The notes beneath the pieces were generated by a model. The model saw only the letters and a list, made by a program, of their open reading frames with translations. It was not told the DNA's origin and did not search any database. A stretch of 30,338 nt of DNA, taken from NCBI RefSeq assembly GCF_000716675.1, contig NZ_JNXT01000081.1:1-30338 (forward strand). Direction: 5' to 3'. The DNA comes from Streptomyces alboflavus (GTDB taxonomy: Bacteria; Actinomycetota; Actinomycetes; Streptomycetales; Streptomycetaceae). Shown one piece after another: positions 1 to 8,965 of this stretch (positions are counted from its first letter, which is position 1; each line of letters opens with the position of its first letter). Position numbers and translations under genes: made by a program.

Positions 1-309
1 GGGTGGGGGGATTCGGGGCGGCGGGGGTGCGGCTGGGGGGCGGGGTGCGCGGAATGCGCAGGGTGCGCGGGCTGTGCGGGGTGCGCGGGCTGTGCGGGGT
101 GCGCGGGGTGCGCCGGAGGTCGCGGGGCCGGAGGGCGCGGGGGCGTCGGTGCCGGGGCCCGGGAGCGAGGGTGAGGTCGGCGTGGGTGCCGAGGTCGGGG
201 CAGGGGGCCAGGGCCTGTCCGACGGGTCGACGTGAGTTCGACGCGCTGAACACGGGCGTGACTCCGGGGCACCGAGCGCGAGTGGGGCCCCGGGGGCGGG
301 GTGGCTACG
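1..309. other. Window edge: low-complexity G-rich stretch, no confident gene
   Basis: This stretch lies downstream of the RmdB-like gene. It is G-rich on the given strand and carries short reiterated units at about 60-115 (GTGCGCGGGCTGTGCGGG repeated). No TTA, CTA or TCA trinucleotide occurs in 1-300, so all three minus-strand frames are open. Minus-strand GTG codons at 272 and 253 could open a gene that leaves the window, and the frame from 253 has good third-position G/C for its first 30 codons. No family is recognisable, so nothing is called. Confidence 0.4.
264..293 (-). terminator. Possible hairpin downstream of the RmdB-like gene
   Basis: CCGGGGC (264-270) is complementary to GCCCCGG (287-293) around a 16-base loop, about 17 bases beyond the stop codon of the GGDEF-EAL gene. 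There is no U-tract, which is common in Streptomyces terminators. In such G/C-rich sequence a 7-bp stem can arise by chance. Confidence 0.3.
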
Positions 310-3300
310 TCACTTGGCCGCGCGGGTCGGGGACGGGTCGGGGGTCTCCGGGGCGGGGGTGGCCGGGGGGTCCACCGCGCGGTGCCAGCCGCGTTCGCCG
401 CGGGTGCGCAGCCACGCCGTCGTCTCGTTCGGCGGCATCGCGGCGGCGACCAGCCAGCCCTGGACGGCGTCGCAGCCCAGGTCGCGCAGGCGCTCCCAGG
501 TCTCGTCGTCCTCGACGCCCTCGGCGACGACGAGCAGGCCGAGGGAGTGCGCGAGGTCGACCGTGCAGCGCACGATCTCGGCGTCCTCGTTGTCGACGGC
601 GAGCCGGGCCACGAACGACCGGTCGATCTTCAGCTCGCTGACGGGCAGGCGGCGCAGGTGCACCAGGGACGAGTAGCCCGTGCCGAAGTCGTCGAGGGAC
701 ATCTTCACGCCGTGGCCGGTGAGCCCGGCGAGGGTGTCGGCGGCGCGCTGCGGGTCCTCCAGGAGGACGTGCTCCGTTATCTCCAGCTGGAGCGCCCCCG
801 CGGGCACCCCGTGCCGGGCCAGCCGCGCGGCGACGGCGCCCGCGAAGCCGGGGGTGTGCACATCGCGCGGCGACACGTTCACCGCGACCGGGACCTTCAG
901 GCCCTGCGCCCGCCAGCGCGCCACCTGGGCGAGGGCGGACTCAAGGACGTACTCCGTGAGGTGCGGCATGAGCCCGGACGACTCGGCGATGGCGATGAAC
1001 TCGTCCGGCGGCACCTTGCCCCGCTCCGGGTGCACCCACCGCACCAGCGCCTCCAGGCCCGCGACCTGCCCGTCGAAGCGGACCTTCGGCTGGTAGTGCA
1101 GCTCCACGTCGCCCGCGTCCAGGGCGCGGCGCAGGTCGCCGAGGAGGCCGAGCCGGTCGGGCGTGTTGGAGTCGCGCTTGGACTCGTACACCTCGACGCC
1201 CGTGCGGTCCCGCTTGGCCTGGTACATCGCCACGTCCGCGCGCCGCAGCAGCCCTTCGGCGTCGAGCGCGTGGTCGGGGAAGACGGCGAGCCCGGCGCTG
1301 GCCTCCAGGACGAGGGTGAGGCCGTCCAGGTCCAGGGGCGAGCCGAGGGCGGCGACCAGGGAGCGGGCGACGCGTGTGGCCGACGTCGTGGAGTCGGCGA
1401 CGGGGAGCAGCACCGCGAACTCGTCGCCGCCGAGCCGGGCCGCCTCCGCACCGCGCGGCAGCGCGAGCCGCAGCCGGTCGGCGATCTGCAGCAGGAGGCG
1501 GTCACCGGCGAGATGGCCGAGGGTGTCGTTGACCGAGCGGAAGCGGTCCATGTCGATCAGCATCAGGGCGGAGCGCGCGCCGATGCGCTCCGCGTCGTCG
1601 AGGGCCGTCCAGGTCCGCTCCAGGAGCCACTGCCGGTTGGGCAGTCCGGTGAGCGGGTCCCGCAGCTGCTCCTCGGCTCTGGCGCGCGCGATCCACAGCG
1701 TCGAGTCCAGGGCGACGAGCGGGATGGTGAACAGGGGCAGGAGCAGCGGCAGGGACATCGCGACGACGCAGATCAGCGGCGCGATGCCGAGCAGGGCCAC
1801 GCCGAGCAGGCCCTGTCGGACCAGCGCGGTGCGGGTGACCGTGGGCAGGGCGCCGGTGCGCGGGGCGTGCACGTACCAGAGCAGGACGCGGGTGACGGCG
1901 AGGTACGCGACGGCGACGAGGGCGACCTCGGGCGCCGTGTAGAGGTCCCAGCTCTCCGGGTTCCAGGGGGAGTCGGCCGCGGGCGCCGTGCCGAACGCCG
2001 CGAGGGTGAGGGCGCCCGCGCCGATGCCGAGGATGTCGACGGCGCCGTGCAGCACGCCTTGTCGCCAGCGGTGGCGGCGGGCGACGCCGACGAGGACGAC
2101 GACGGTGAGGCTGACCATGCCCGCGGGCATCCAGCCGTACAGCAGCAGTACGGCGACGGTCAGCGCGCCGCCGGAGCCCGTGCCGCCCCACCAGCGGTCG
2201 CGGCCGAGCGCGACGAGGTGGCCGACGATGAGGCCGGTCAGGACGGCGAGTGACCAGCCGACCGTGCCGGACGGGAAGAGCGGGTGGCCGCCGGTGAACG
2301 CGTGGAAGAAGCCGGTGCCGAGGACGACGGCGGCCGCCGCGACGACGGCCGCGGGCAGCAGCTGCCAGCTCCCGCGCCCCTCGTCCTCGCCCCCGTCCAC
2401 ACCGGACCCGTCGAGCGCGCCCTGGCCCCGCACGTCCGTCCCGCGCCCGCCGCGCCACAGCCCGCGCCGCGCACCGCCGCCCGAGGAGTCCGCCCCGCCG
2501 CGCAGGGTCCCCCGAGCGGTCGAGGCGTCCCTGCCGACGGCACCACCGCCGCCCCCACCACTCCCGGGACCGCCGGTCCCGACCCCGCCAGTCCCGACCC
2601 CGCCGGTCCCGGCACCACCCGCACCCACACCGCCGACGCCACCCGTGCCGACACCAGCGGCACCACCGACACCACCGGCACCAGCCGCGCCACCGGCACC
2701 GCCGCCGGCCCCACTGCCACCGCCGACCCCGGCCACCGCGCTCCGGACGCTCCCGGCGTCCCCGCCCGCGCCGCCGCCGATGCCGCCCGCGGCACCCTCG
2801 GAGCCACCCGCGACGCCCCGCGCACCCGCGGGACCGGCTCCCGCACCGTCACCGAACCCGGCGCCGGCCGTCGCGAGCACGGCCGGACTCCCGCCACCGG
2901 AAGCCGCCAGCGCGCCGGAAGCCGACACGGGACCCGAGGCCACGATCGCACCGGAAGCCACGACAGGGCTCGACGCCGCCACCGCACCGGAACCCGCGAC
3001 CGCGCCCGAAGGCGCCACCGCACCCGAGCCGACGGCCGCACCCGAACCCACGACCGCACCCGAAGCGCTCATCACCCCCGGACCGACGGCCGTACCGGAA
3101 GGCGCCACCGCACCCGAGCCCACAGCCACACCCGAAGCACTCACCGCACCGCGCACGTTCGCCGCGCCCACCGCCGCGTTCTCGGCGAATCCAGTACTCG
3201 ACGGGGCGTCAACTTCCGTCGCCCGCACGGCCGGTGACGCGGCGGGCGGCGTGCCGTCCGCCGCGGTGTCCGTCTCGTCCCTGCCGGGCCAGGGCGCACC

Positions 3301-3702
3301 GTGGCCACCCGCACCCCGCCGTTCACCTTCGGCACTCGCCGTCACGCCAGCCTCCGCCGGGACCGCAGTTCCGTGACCGCCGGTTCCCCGCACAGGCGCC
3401 CGTCGTCCGCCCGGCTCCGGTCCCTCACCAACTGGCTTACCCCGTATGCCCGTTACTTCCTCCTGCGGAGCCGCATCGGGGCCGGAAACGGCCGCCCGGC
3501 CGAGGATCGCGTCCGCGTCCGCGCCGCCCGAGGTCCAGGCGCGCTCGCGGGGACGGAAGCCGGGCGTCCCGTCGACCCGCGCGGCCGCGGCGTCATTCGG
3601 GTCACGCACCGTGTCGCGCGCACGCCCGCGCCGGGCGCCGAGCACGCGCCGCAGGCGCGACCGCAGCCATGAGTCCGGGGCGACGCTCTCGGTCGGTTCC
3701 AT
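310..3702 (-). CDS. rmdB: Membrane GGDEF-EAL cyclic-di-GMP protein (RmdB-like)
   Basis: 1130 residues from the ATG at 3702, which has AGAGGGA upstream; an in-frame start at 3849 looks like non-coding extension. Layout: about 1-440 low complexity, about 444-675 several hydrophobic membrane segments, about 680-850 GGDEF domain (DPLTG near 682, intact GGDEF at 758-762), about 865-1105 EAL domain (EAL at 884-886, DDFGTGYSS and ELKID present). Both catalytic signatures are intact, so the protein could make or degrade c-di-GMP; the late QGWLVAAAMP motif departs from the usual QGY form. The position next to ligA matches S. coelicolor RmdB, a phosphodiesterase known to affect development (recalled, not searched). 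The N-terminal region is dominated by Val-Ala-Ser-Gly units followed by Gly-Gly-Val/Gly-Ala-Gly tracts and is much longer than I expect for the family. The family call is firm; the symbol rests on synteny. Confidence 0.88.
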   Translation of the reverse strand: MEPTESVAPDSWLRSRLRRVLGARRGRARDTVRDPNDAAAARVDGTPGFRPRERAWTSGGADADAILGRAAVSGPDAAPQEEVTGIRGKPVGEGPEPGGRRAPVRGTGGHGTAVPAEAGVTASAEGERRGAGGHGAPWPGRDETDTAADGTPPAASPAVRATEVDAPSSTGFAENAAVGAANVRGAVSASGVAVGSGAVAPSGTAVGPGVMSASGAVVGSGAAVGSGAVAPSGAVAGSGAVAASSPVVASGAIVASGPVSASGALAASGGGSPAVLATAGAGFGDGAGAGPAGARGVAGGSEGAAGGIGGGAGGDAGSVRSAVAGVGGGSGAGGGAGGAAGAGGVGGAAGVGTGGVGGVGAGGAGTGGVGTGGVGTGGPGSGGGGGGAVGRDASTARGTLRGGADSSGGGARRGLWRGGRGTDVRGQGALDGSGVDGGEDEGRGSWQLLPAAVVAAAAVVLGTGFFHAFTGGHPLFPSGTVGWSLAVLTGLIVGHLVALGRDRWWGGTGSGGALTVAVLLLYGWMPAGMVSLTVVVLVGVARRHRWRQGVLHGAVDILGIGAGALTLAAFGTAPAADSPWNPESWDLYTAPEVALVAVAYLAVTRVLLWYVHAPRTGALPTVTRTALVRQGLLGVALLGIAPLICVVAMSLPLLLPLFTIPLVALDSTLWIARARAEEQLRDPLTGLPNRQWLLERTWTALDDAERIGARSALMLIDMDRFRSVNDTLGHLAGDRLLLQIADRLRLALPRGAEAARLGGDEFAVLLPVADSTTSATRVARSLVAALGSPLDLDGLTLVLEASAGLAVFPDHALDAEGLLRRADVAMYQAKRDRTGVEVYESKRDSNTPDRLGLLGDLRRALDAGDVELHYQPKVRFDGQVAGLEALVRWVHPERGKVPPDEFIAIAESSGLMPHLTEYVLESALAQVARWRAQGLKVPVAVNVSPRDVHTPGFAGAVAARLARHGVPAGALQLEITEHVLLEDPQRAADTLAGLTGHGVKMSLDDFGTGYSSLVHLRRLPVSELKIDRSFVARLAVDNEDAEIVRCTVDLAHSLGLLVVAEGVEDDETWERLRDLGCDAVQGWLVAAAMPPNETTAWLRTRGERGWHRAVDPPATPAPETPDPSPTRAAK

Positions 3703-3790
3703 TCCCGTCCCTCTCACAGCCGGCGGTGCCCACGCCACGCGGAGCCACGCGGACTTGAAGATCCCTGGACAGCCGCGTCCGAAAACCCTG

Positions 3791-3820
3791 CCCCGGCTCT
3801 CGACGAGCAGGGGAGACCCC
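3791..3820. repeat. Small hairpin repeat, copy A
   Basis: The sequence reads CCCC-G-GCTC-TCGAC-GAGC-A-GGGG followed by AGACCCC. It is a two-block stem with a small bulge and a 5-base loop. The same architecture occurs at 13247-13278, with a looser copy at 29977-30015. This copy lies about 90 bases upstream of the RmdB-like start codon, within its probable leader or promoter region. Confidence 0.6.
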
Positions 3821-3914
3821 ATCCGCAGCGGGGCACGGCAGGCGCACACCTCAACAGTAGGCCGCAGAAGGCTTCCACGGGCAGCGGTCGTCTACGGTTG
3901 CCCGAATGCGACCC

Positions 3915-3954
3915 GGCCACCCGTATGCATCTGATATGCGCTGAACGGGTGGCC
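3915..3954 (-). terminator. Hairpin just downstream of ligA
   Basis: GGCCACCCGT (3915-3924) is perfectly complementary to ACGGGTGGCC (3945-3954). The 20-base loop contains a second small hairpin, GCAT (3927-3930) with ATGC (3936-3939). It begins 8 bases after the ligA stop codon. No U-tract follows. It probably terminates or attenuates transcription before the RmdB-like gene, about 260 bases further on. It could also be a protein-binding inverted repeat in that gene's promoter. Confidence 0.6.
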
Positions 3955-3962
3955 TTCAACCG

Positions 3963-6167
<2,205 letters not shown>

Positions 6168-6177
6168 TCAGACCCAG

Positions 6178-7218
6178 TTACTCAGGGTTGTCGGCGAGTG
6201 ATCTCGCCGCCCGTGTGCAGTGCGCGAGCGCCGCACGGGCATATGCGGGCGAAGCGCCCGCGAGTCCGCACGACGGCGTGACCGTGACCGACTCCGCGAG
6301 TGACCCCGGATTCAGCCCCAGCCTGCGCCACAGCTTCCTGACACCCATGACGCTACCGGCAGGGTCTGACAATGGGCCGTCCGTGCCCGGTACGACACCG
6401 GCGAACAGCTTCGTCCCGGCCTCGACGGCCTCGCCGATCACCTCGTCATCACGCTCGGTGAGCAGCTCGAAGTCGAACGAGACGGCGTCGGCGCCCGCTC
6501 TGCGCAACAGCGCGAACGGTACGTCGGGCGCGCAGGAGTGGACGAGCGCCGGACCGTCGTGGACGGCGAGGACGTCGCGCAGCGCGCTCTCGACGAGCTG
6601 CCGGTCCACCGCGCGATGGGTGCGGTACTGGCTGGCGGTCTTGATCTGCCCGCGCAGCACGGCGGTGAGCGAGGGCTCGTCGAGCTGCAGGACGAGGTGC
6701 GCGCCCGGCACCCGCCGCTTGACGTCGGCGAGGTGGCCGCGCAGCCCCTCCGTGAGGGATCCGGCCAGGTCCCGGCAGGCGCCGGGGTCGGAGAGCGCGG
6801 CCTCGCCGTTGCGCAGCTCCAGGGCGGCCGCGAGCGTCCAGGGGCCGACGGCCTGGACCTTCAGCGGGCCTTCGTAGCCCTGCGTGAACTCCTCCAGGGC
6901 GTCCAGGTCCTCGCCGAGCCAGGACGCCGCGCGGCGCGTGTCGCGCCCCGGCCGGTCGCCGAGGCGCCAGCCACTGGGCTCCACGCGCGCGTACAGCTCG
7001 ACGAGCATCCCGGCCGTGCGGCCGATCATGTCGGCACCGGGTCCGCGCGCGGGCAGCTCGGCCAGGTACGGCATGCCCTGGTCGGCGCCGACGGAGCCCT
7101 CGAAGGTGCCGGTGACGGTCTTCGCGGTCTCGCGCGCGTCGCCGCCGGGCATGGATCCGACGCCGGTGGCGCCGCCCCACCGCATCGTGCTCGCCGCCGC
7201 GCTCACTGCCTCGCTCAC
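6178..7218 (-). CDS. Core MetE-like (cobalamin-independent) methionine synthase family protein
   Basis: 346 residues resembling only the C-terminal catalytic barrel of MetE (Meth_synt_2), without the N-terminal half of the roughly 750-residue enzyme. Candidate zinc ligands are conserved: H227 and C229 in VHSCAP, E251 in SFDFE and C317 in PSCGLAG. These match the His-Cys-Glu-Cys set that activates the homocysteine thiol in MetE. The chosen GTG start at 7218 overlaps the TGA of the upstream dehydrogenase by four bases (GTGA), which indicates translational coupling; the frame stays open further upstream, but that part is antisense-like and overlaps the dehydrogenase. Short MetE-like proteins of this type use methyl donors other than folate in archaea. 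The donor and acceptor here are unknown, so 'methionine synthase' should be read as a family label. The gene is followed 31 bases later by ligA. Confidence 0.88.
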   Translation of the reverse strand: MSEAVSAAASTMRWGGATGVGSMPGGDARETAKTVTGTFEGSVGADQGMPYLAELPARGPGADMIGRTAGMLVELYARVEPSGWRLGDRPGRDTRRAASWLGEDLDALEEFTQGYEGPLKVQAVGPWTLAAALELRNGEAALSDPGACRDLAGSLTEGLRGHLADVKRRVPGAHLVLQLDEPSLTAVLRGQIKTASQYRTHRAVDRQLVESALRDVLAVHDGPALVHSCAPDVPFALLRRAGADAVSFDFELLTERDDEVIGEAVEAGTKLFAGVVPGTDGPLSDPAGSVMGVRKLWRRLGLNPGSLAESVTVTPSCGLAGASPAYARAALAHCTRAARSLADNPE

Positions 7219-7904
7219 CGTCCGGGCCGCACCGTCAGGTCGTTGACCTCGGCGTCGCGCGGCAGGTCGAGGGCCATCACGATCGTCGTGGCGACCGACT
7301 CGGGGTCGATCCACTGTCCGGCGTCGTACTCCTTGCCCTCCTGCTGGTGCACCTTGGCCTGCATGGGGCTCGCCGTGCGGCCAGGGTAGACGGAGGTGAC
7401 GCGCACGCCGTTGCCGTGCTCCTCGTTGCGCAGGGAGTCCGCGAGGGCCTTCAGGCCGTGCTTGGAGGCCGCGTACGCCGACCATTCGGCGCTCGCGCGC
7501 AGGCCCGCGCCGGAGTTCACGAAGATCACGTGGCCCTGGGTGACGCGGAGTTGGGGCAGGAAGTGCCGGGTCAGCTCGGCGGGCGCGATCAGGTTGACGT
7601 TCAGCTGGTGGCGCCAGGACTTCGGGGTGAGGTCGCCGACGGGGCCGAGGTCGACGACGCCCGCGATGTGCAGGAGCGAGTCCACGCGGTCCGGCAGGCT
7701 CTGGTGCGAGAAGGCCCAGGAGAGCTTGTCGGGGTCGGCGAGATCGCCGACGAGGGTGCTCGCGCCCGGGAACTCGGCGGCGAGCTCCTTGGCGCGGCCC
7801 GCGTCGCGCGCGTGCAGCACGAGGGTGTCCCCGCGCTCGTGGAGGCGGCGGGCGACGGCCGCGCCGATGCCGGAGCCCGCCCCGGTGATCACATGAGTTG
7901 CCAT
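7215..7904 (-). CDS. Short-chain dehydrogenase/reductase (SDR)
   Basis: 229 residues, a classical SDR length. It carries the Rossmann dinucleotide motif TGAGSGIG (7-14) and the catalytic set S131, Y144 and K148 (SG..., YAASK). This makes it a likely NAD(P)-dependent alcohol/ketone oxidoreductase in the cytoplasm; the substrate cannot be read from sequence. The ATG at 7904 lies inside a perfect 14-bp palindrome (7901-7914), and its ribosome-binding site is weak. It sits 25 bases after the LOG-family gene and overlaps the MetE-like gene by four bases, so it is the middle member of a tightly packed run ending in ligA. Confidence 0.93.
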   Translation of the reverse strand: MATHVITGAGSGIGAAVARRLHERGDTLVLHARDAGRAKELAAEFPGASTLVGDLADPDKLSWAFSHQSLPDRVDSLLHIAGVVDLGPVGDLTPKSWRHQLNVNLIAPAELTRHFLPQLRVTQGHVIFVNSGAGLRASAEWSAYAASKHGLKALADSLRNEEHGNGVRVTSVYPGRTASPMQAKVHQQEGKEYDAGQWIDPESVATTIVMALDLPRDAEVNDLTVRPGR

Positions 7905-7929
7905 GGGCCCATGGTCCCATTGCGGCCGG

Positions 7930-8469
7930 TCAGCGCGTGCCCATGGCCTCCTCCAGGTACGCGAGGGCGCCCACCGGCTCCTCCGCGAAGAAGACCAGAT
8001 CGGTCAGCGGCACCGGCAGGAAGCCCTCGGTCTCCATGCGGCGGAACTGCTCCTTCAACCCGTCGTAGAACCCGCCCGAGTTGAGCAGCACCACCGGCTT
8101 GGTGGTCCTGCCGTGCTTCTTCAGCTCCAGGATCTCGGTGGCCTCGTCCAGGGTGCCGGTGCCGCCGACCATGATCACGACGGCGTCGGCCTTCTCCAGG
8201 AGCAGCGCCTTGCGCTCGGCGAGGTCCTTGGCAATCACCATGTCGTCGACGCCGGTCCTGGCCTTGGCGGCGAGGAAGTCGACCGAGACGCCCATGAGGC
8301 GGCCCCCGGCCTCCTGCACGGCGTCCGCCACGACCTTCATCAGGCCCACGTCCGAACCTCCCCACACCAGCGTGTGGCCGCCCTTGCCGAGCAGCTCGGC
8401 GAACTCGCGGGCGGGGCGGGTGTAGGTCTCGGGCAGGTCGGCGGCGGAGAGGAAGACGCAGATGTTCAT
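7930..8469 (-). CDS. LOG-family (TIGR00730) nucleoside 5'-monophosphate phosphoribohydrolase
   Basis: 179 residues from the ATG at 8469; the frame is open upstream but lacks family sequence there. The fold is Rossmann-like (lysine decarboxylase-like/LOG). Active-site features are WGGSDVGLM (36-44), the ERK triplet (85-87) and VGGTGTLDE (101-109). The last corresponds to the usual PGGxGTxxE, with Val in place of the Pro. Family members release free base from cytokinin riboside monophosphates or related nucleotides. Streptomyces homologues are usually annotated simply as TIGR00730 Rossmann proteins, and the physiological substrate is uncertain. It is the first gene of the run LOG, SDR, MetE-like, ligA, and diverges from the DUF427 gene across a decamer repeat array. 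Confidence 0.92.
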   Translation of the reverse strand: MNICVFLSAADLPETYTRPAREFAELLGKGGHTLVWGGSDVGLMKVVADAVQEAGGRLMGVSVDFLAAKARTGVDDMVIAKDLAERKALLLEKADAVVIMVGGTGTLDEATEILELKKHGRTTKPVVLLNSGGFYDGLKEQFRRMETEGFLPVPLTDLVFFAEEPVGALAYLEEAMGTR

Positions 8470-8560
8470 GGCGTCCACGGTACGTTCCGGCCCCGGCGCC
8501 CCGGCAGTACCCCGGAACCGGGAAGAACGCCCCCCGTGGGCGTGCTGAAGCGGAGAGGAG

Positions 8561-8620
8561 GCTCCTGACGCCTCCTGACGCCTCCTGACGACTCCAGACA
8601 ACTCCTGACGACTCCTACGG
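8561..8620. repeat. Six tandem decamers between divergent genes
   Basis: Six consecutive 10-base units run without a gap: GCTCCTGACG, CCTCCTGACG, CCTCCTGACG, ACTCCAGACA, ACTCCTGACG and ACTCCTACGG. The shared core is CTCCTGACG and the period is exactly one helical turn. The array ends directly against the DUF427 ribosome-binding site (GGAAGGG, 8619-8625). Read on the minus strand the core is CGTCAGGAG. Confidence 0.9.
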
Positions 8621-8632
8621 AAGGGCACCACC

Positions 8633-8965
8633 GTGACCCAGGGACACCGCATCACCGTCGAGCAGGGCAGCCGCCATGTGCGCGTGACGCAGGGCGGACA
8701 GGTCGTCGCCGAGAGCGAGCGGCCGCTCCTGCTGCGCGAGACGGGCTTCCCGGTGCGCTACTACCTGCCTCCGGAGGACGTGCGCACCGACCTCCTGAAG
8801 CCGTCCGACACGCACACGTACTGCCCCTTCAAGGGAACGGCGTCCTACTGGTCGCTGCCGGACGCCCCGGACGCCGTGTGGGCGTACCCGGACCCGAAGC
8901 CCGAAGTGGCCGAGATCAAGGACCACTTCTGCTTCTACGAGGTGGAGGAGGTGCCTGCCGCTTAG
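8633..8965 (+). CDS. DUF427 domain protein
   Basis: 110 residues, a complete single DUF427 domain. Typical features are the central YYLPPEDV segment, the TYCPFKGTASYW block (about 63-74) and the late VWAYPDP segment (82-88). The fold is a small beta-rich barrel; the biochemical role of the family is not established. The start is GTG at 8633, with a good ribosome-binding site (GGAAGGG, 7-base spacing) that abuts a decamer array. Its TAG stop overlaps the TAA of the convergent GlxA-like regulator by three bases, so the two transcripts must run into each other. Confidence 0.92.
   Translation: MTQGHRITVEQGSRHVRVTQGGQVVAESERPLLLRETGFPVRYYLPPEDVRTDLLKPSDTHTYCPFKGTASYWSLPDAPDAVWAYPDPKPEVAEIKDHFCFYEVEEVPAA

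Noticed and set aside
301..2253. 650-codon plus-strand ORF opposite the RmdB-like gene
   Set aside because: The composition (Val/Asp/Gly/Arg/His-rich) is that of the complement of GC-rich coding DNA. The minus strand encodes clear GGDEF and EAL domains over the same bases.
1988..3376. 462-codon plus-strand Pro/Ala/Thr-rich ORF opposite the low-complexity region
   Set aside because: It is the mirror image of the Gly/Ala/Ser/Val repeats. The minus frame is continuous with a membrane and catalytic protein, whereas this frame has no recognisable domain.
3906..3944. 12-codon plus-strand ORF lying over the ligA hairpin
   Set aside because: There is no ribosome-binding site, it coincides with an inverted repeat and is better explained by the hairpin.
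7219..7920. Upstream extension of the MetE-like frame to 7920
   Set aside because: It overlaps the whole SDR gene in another frame and encodes only Arg/Pro/His-rich shadow sequence. The GTGA junction at 7215-7218 gives a natural start.
8561..8620. Decamer array as a CRISPR array
   Set aside because: The units are only 10 bases with no spacers, so this is a tandem repeat.
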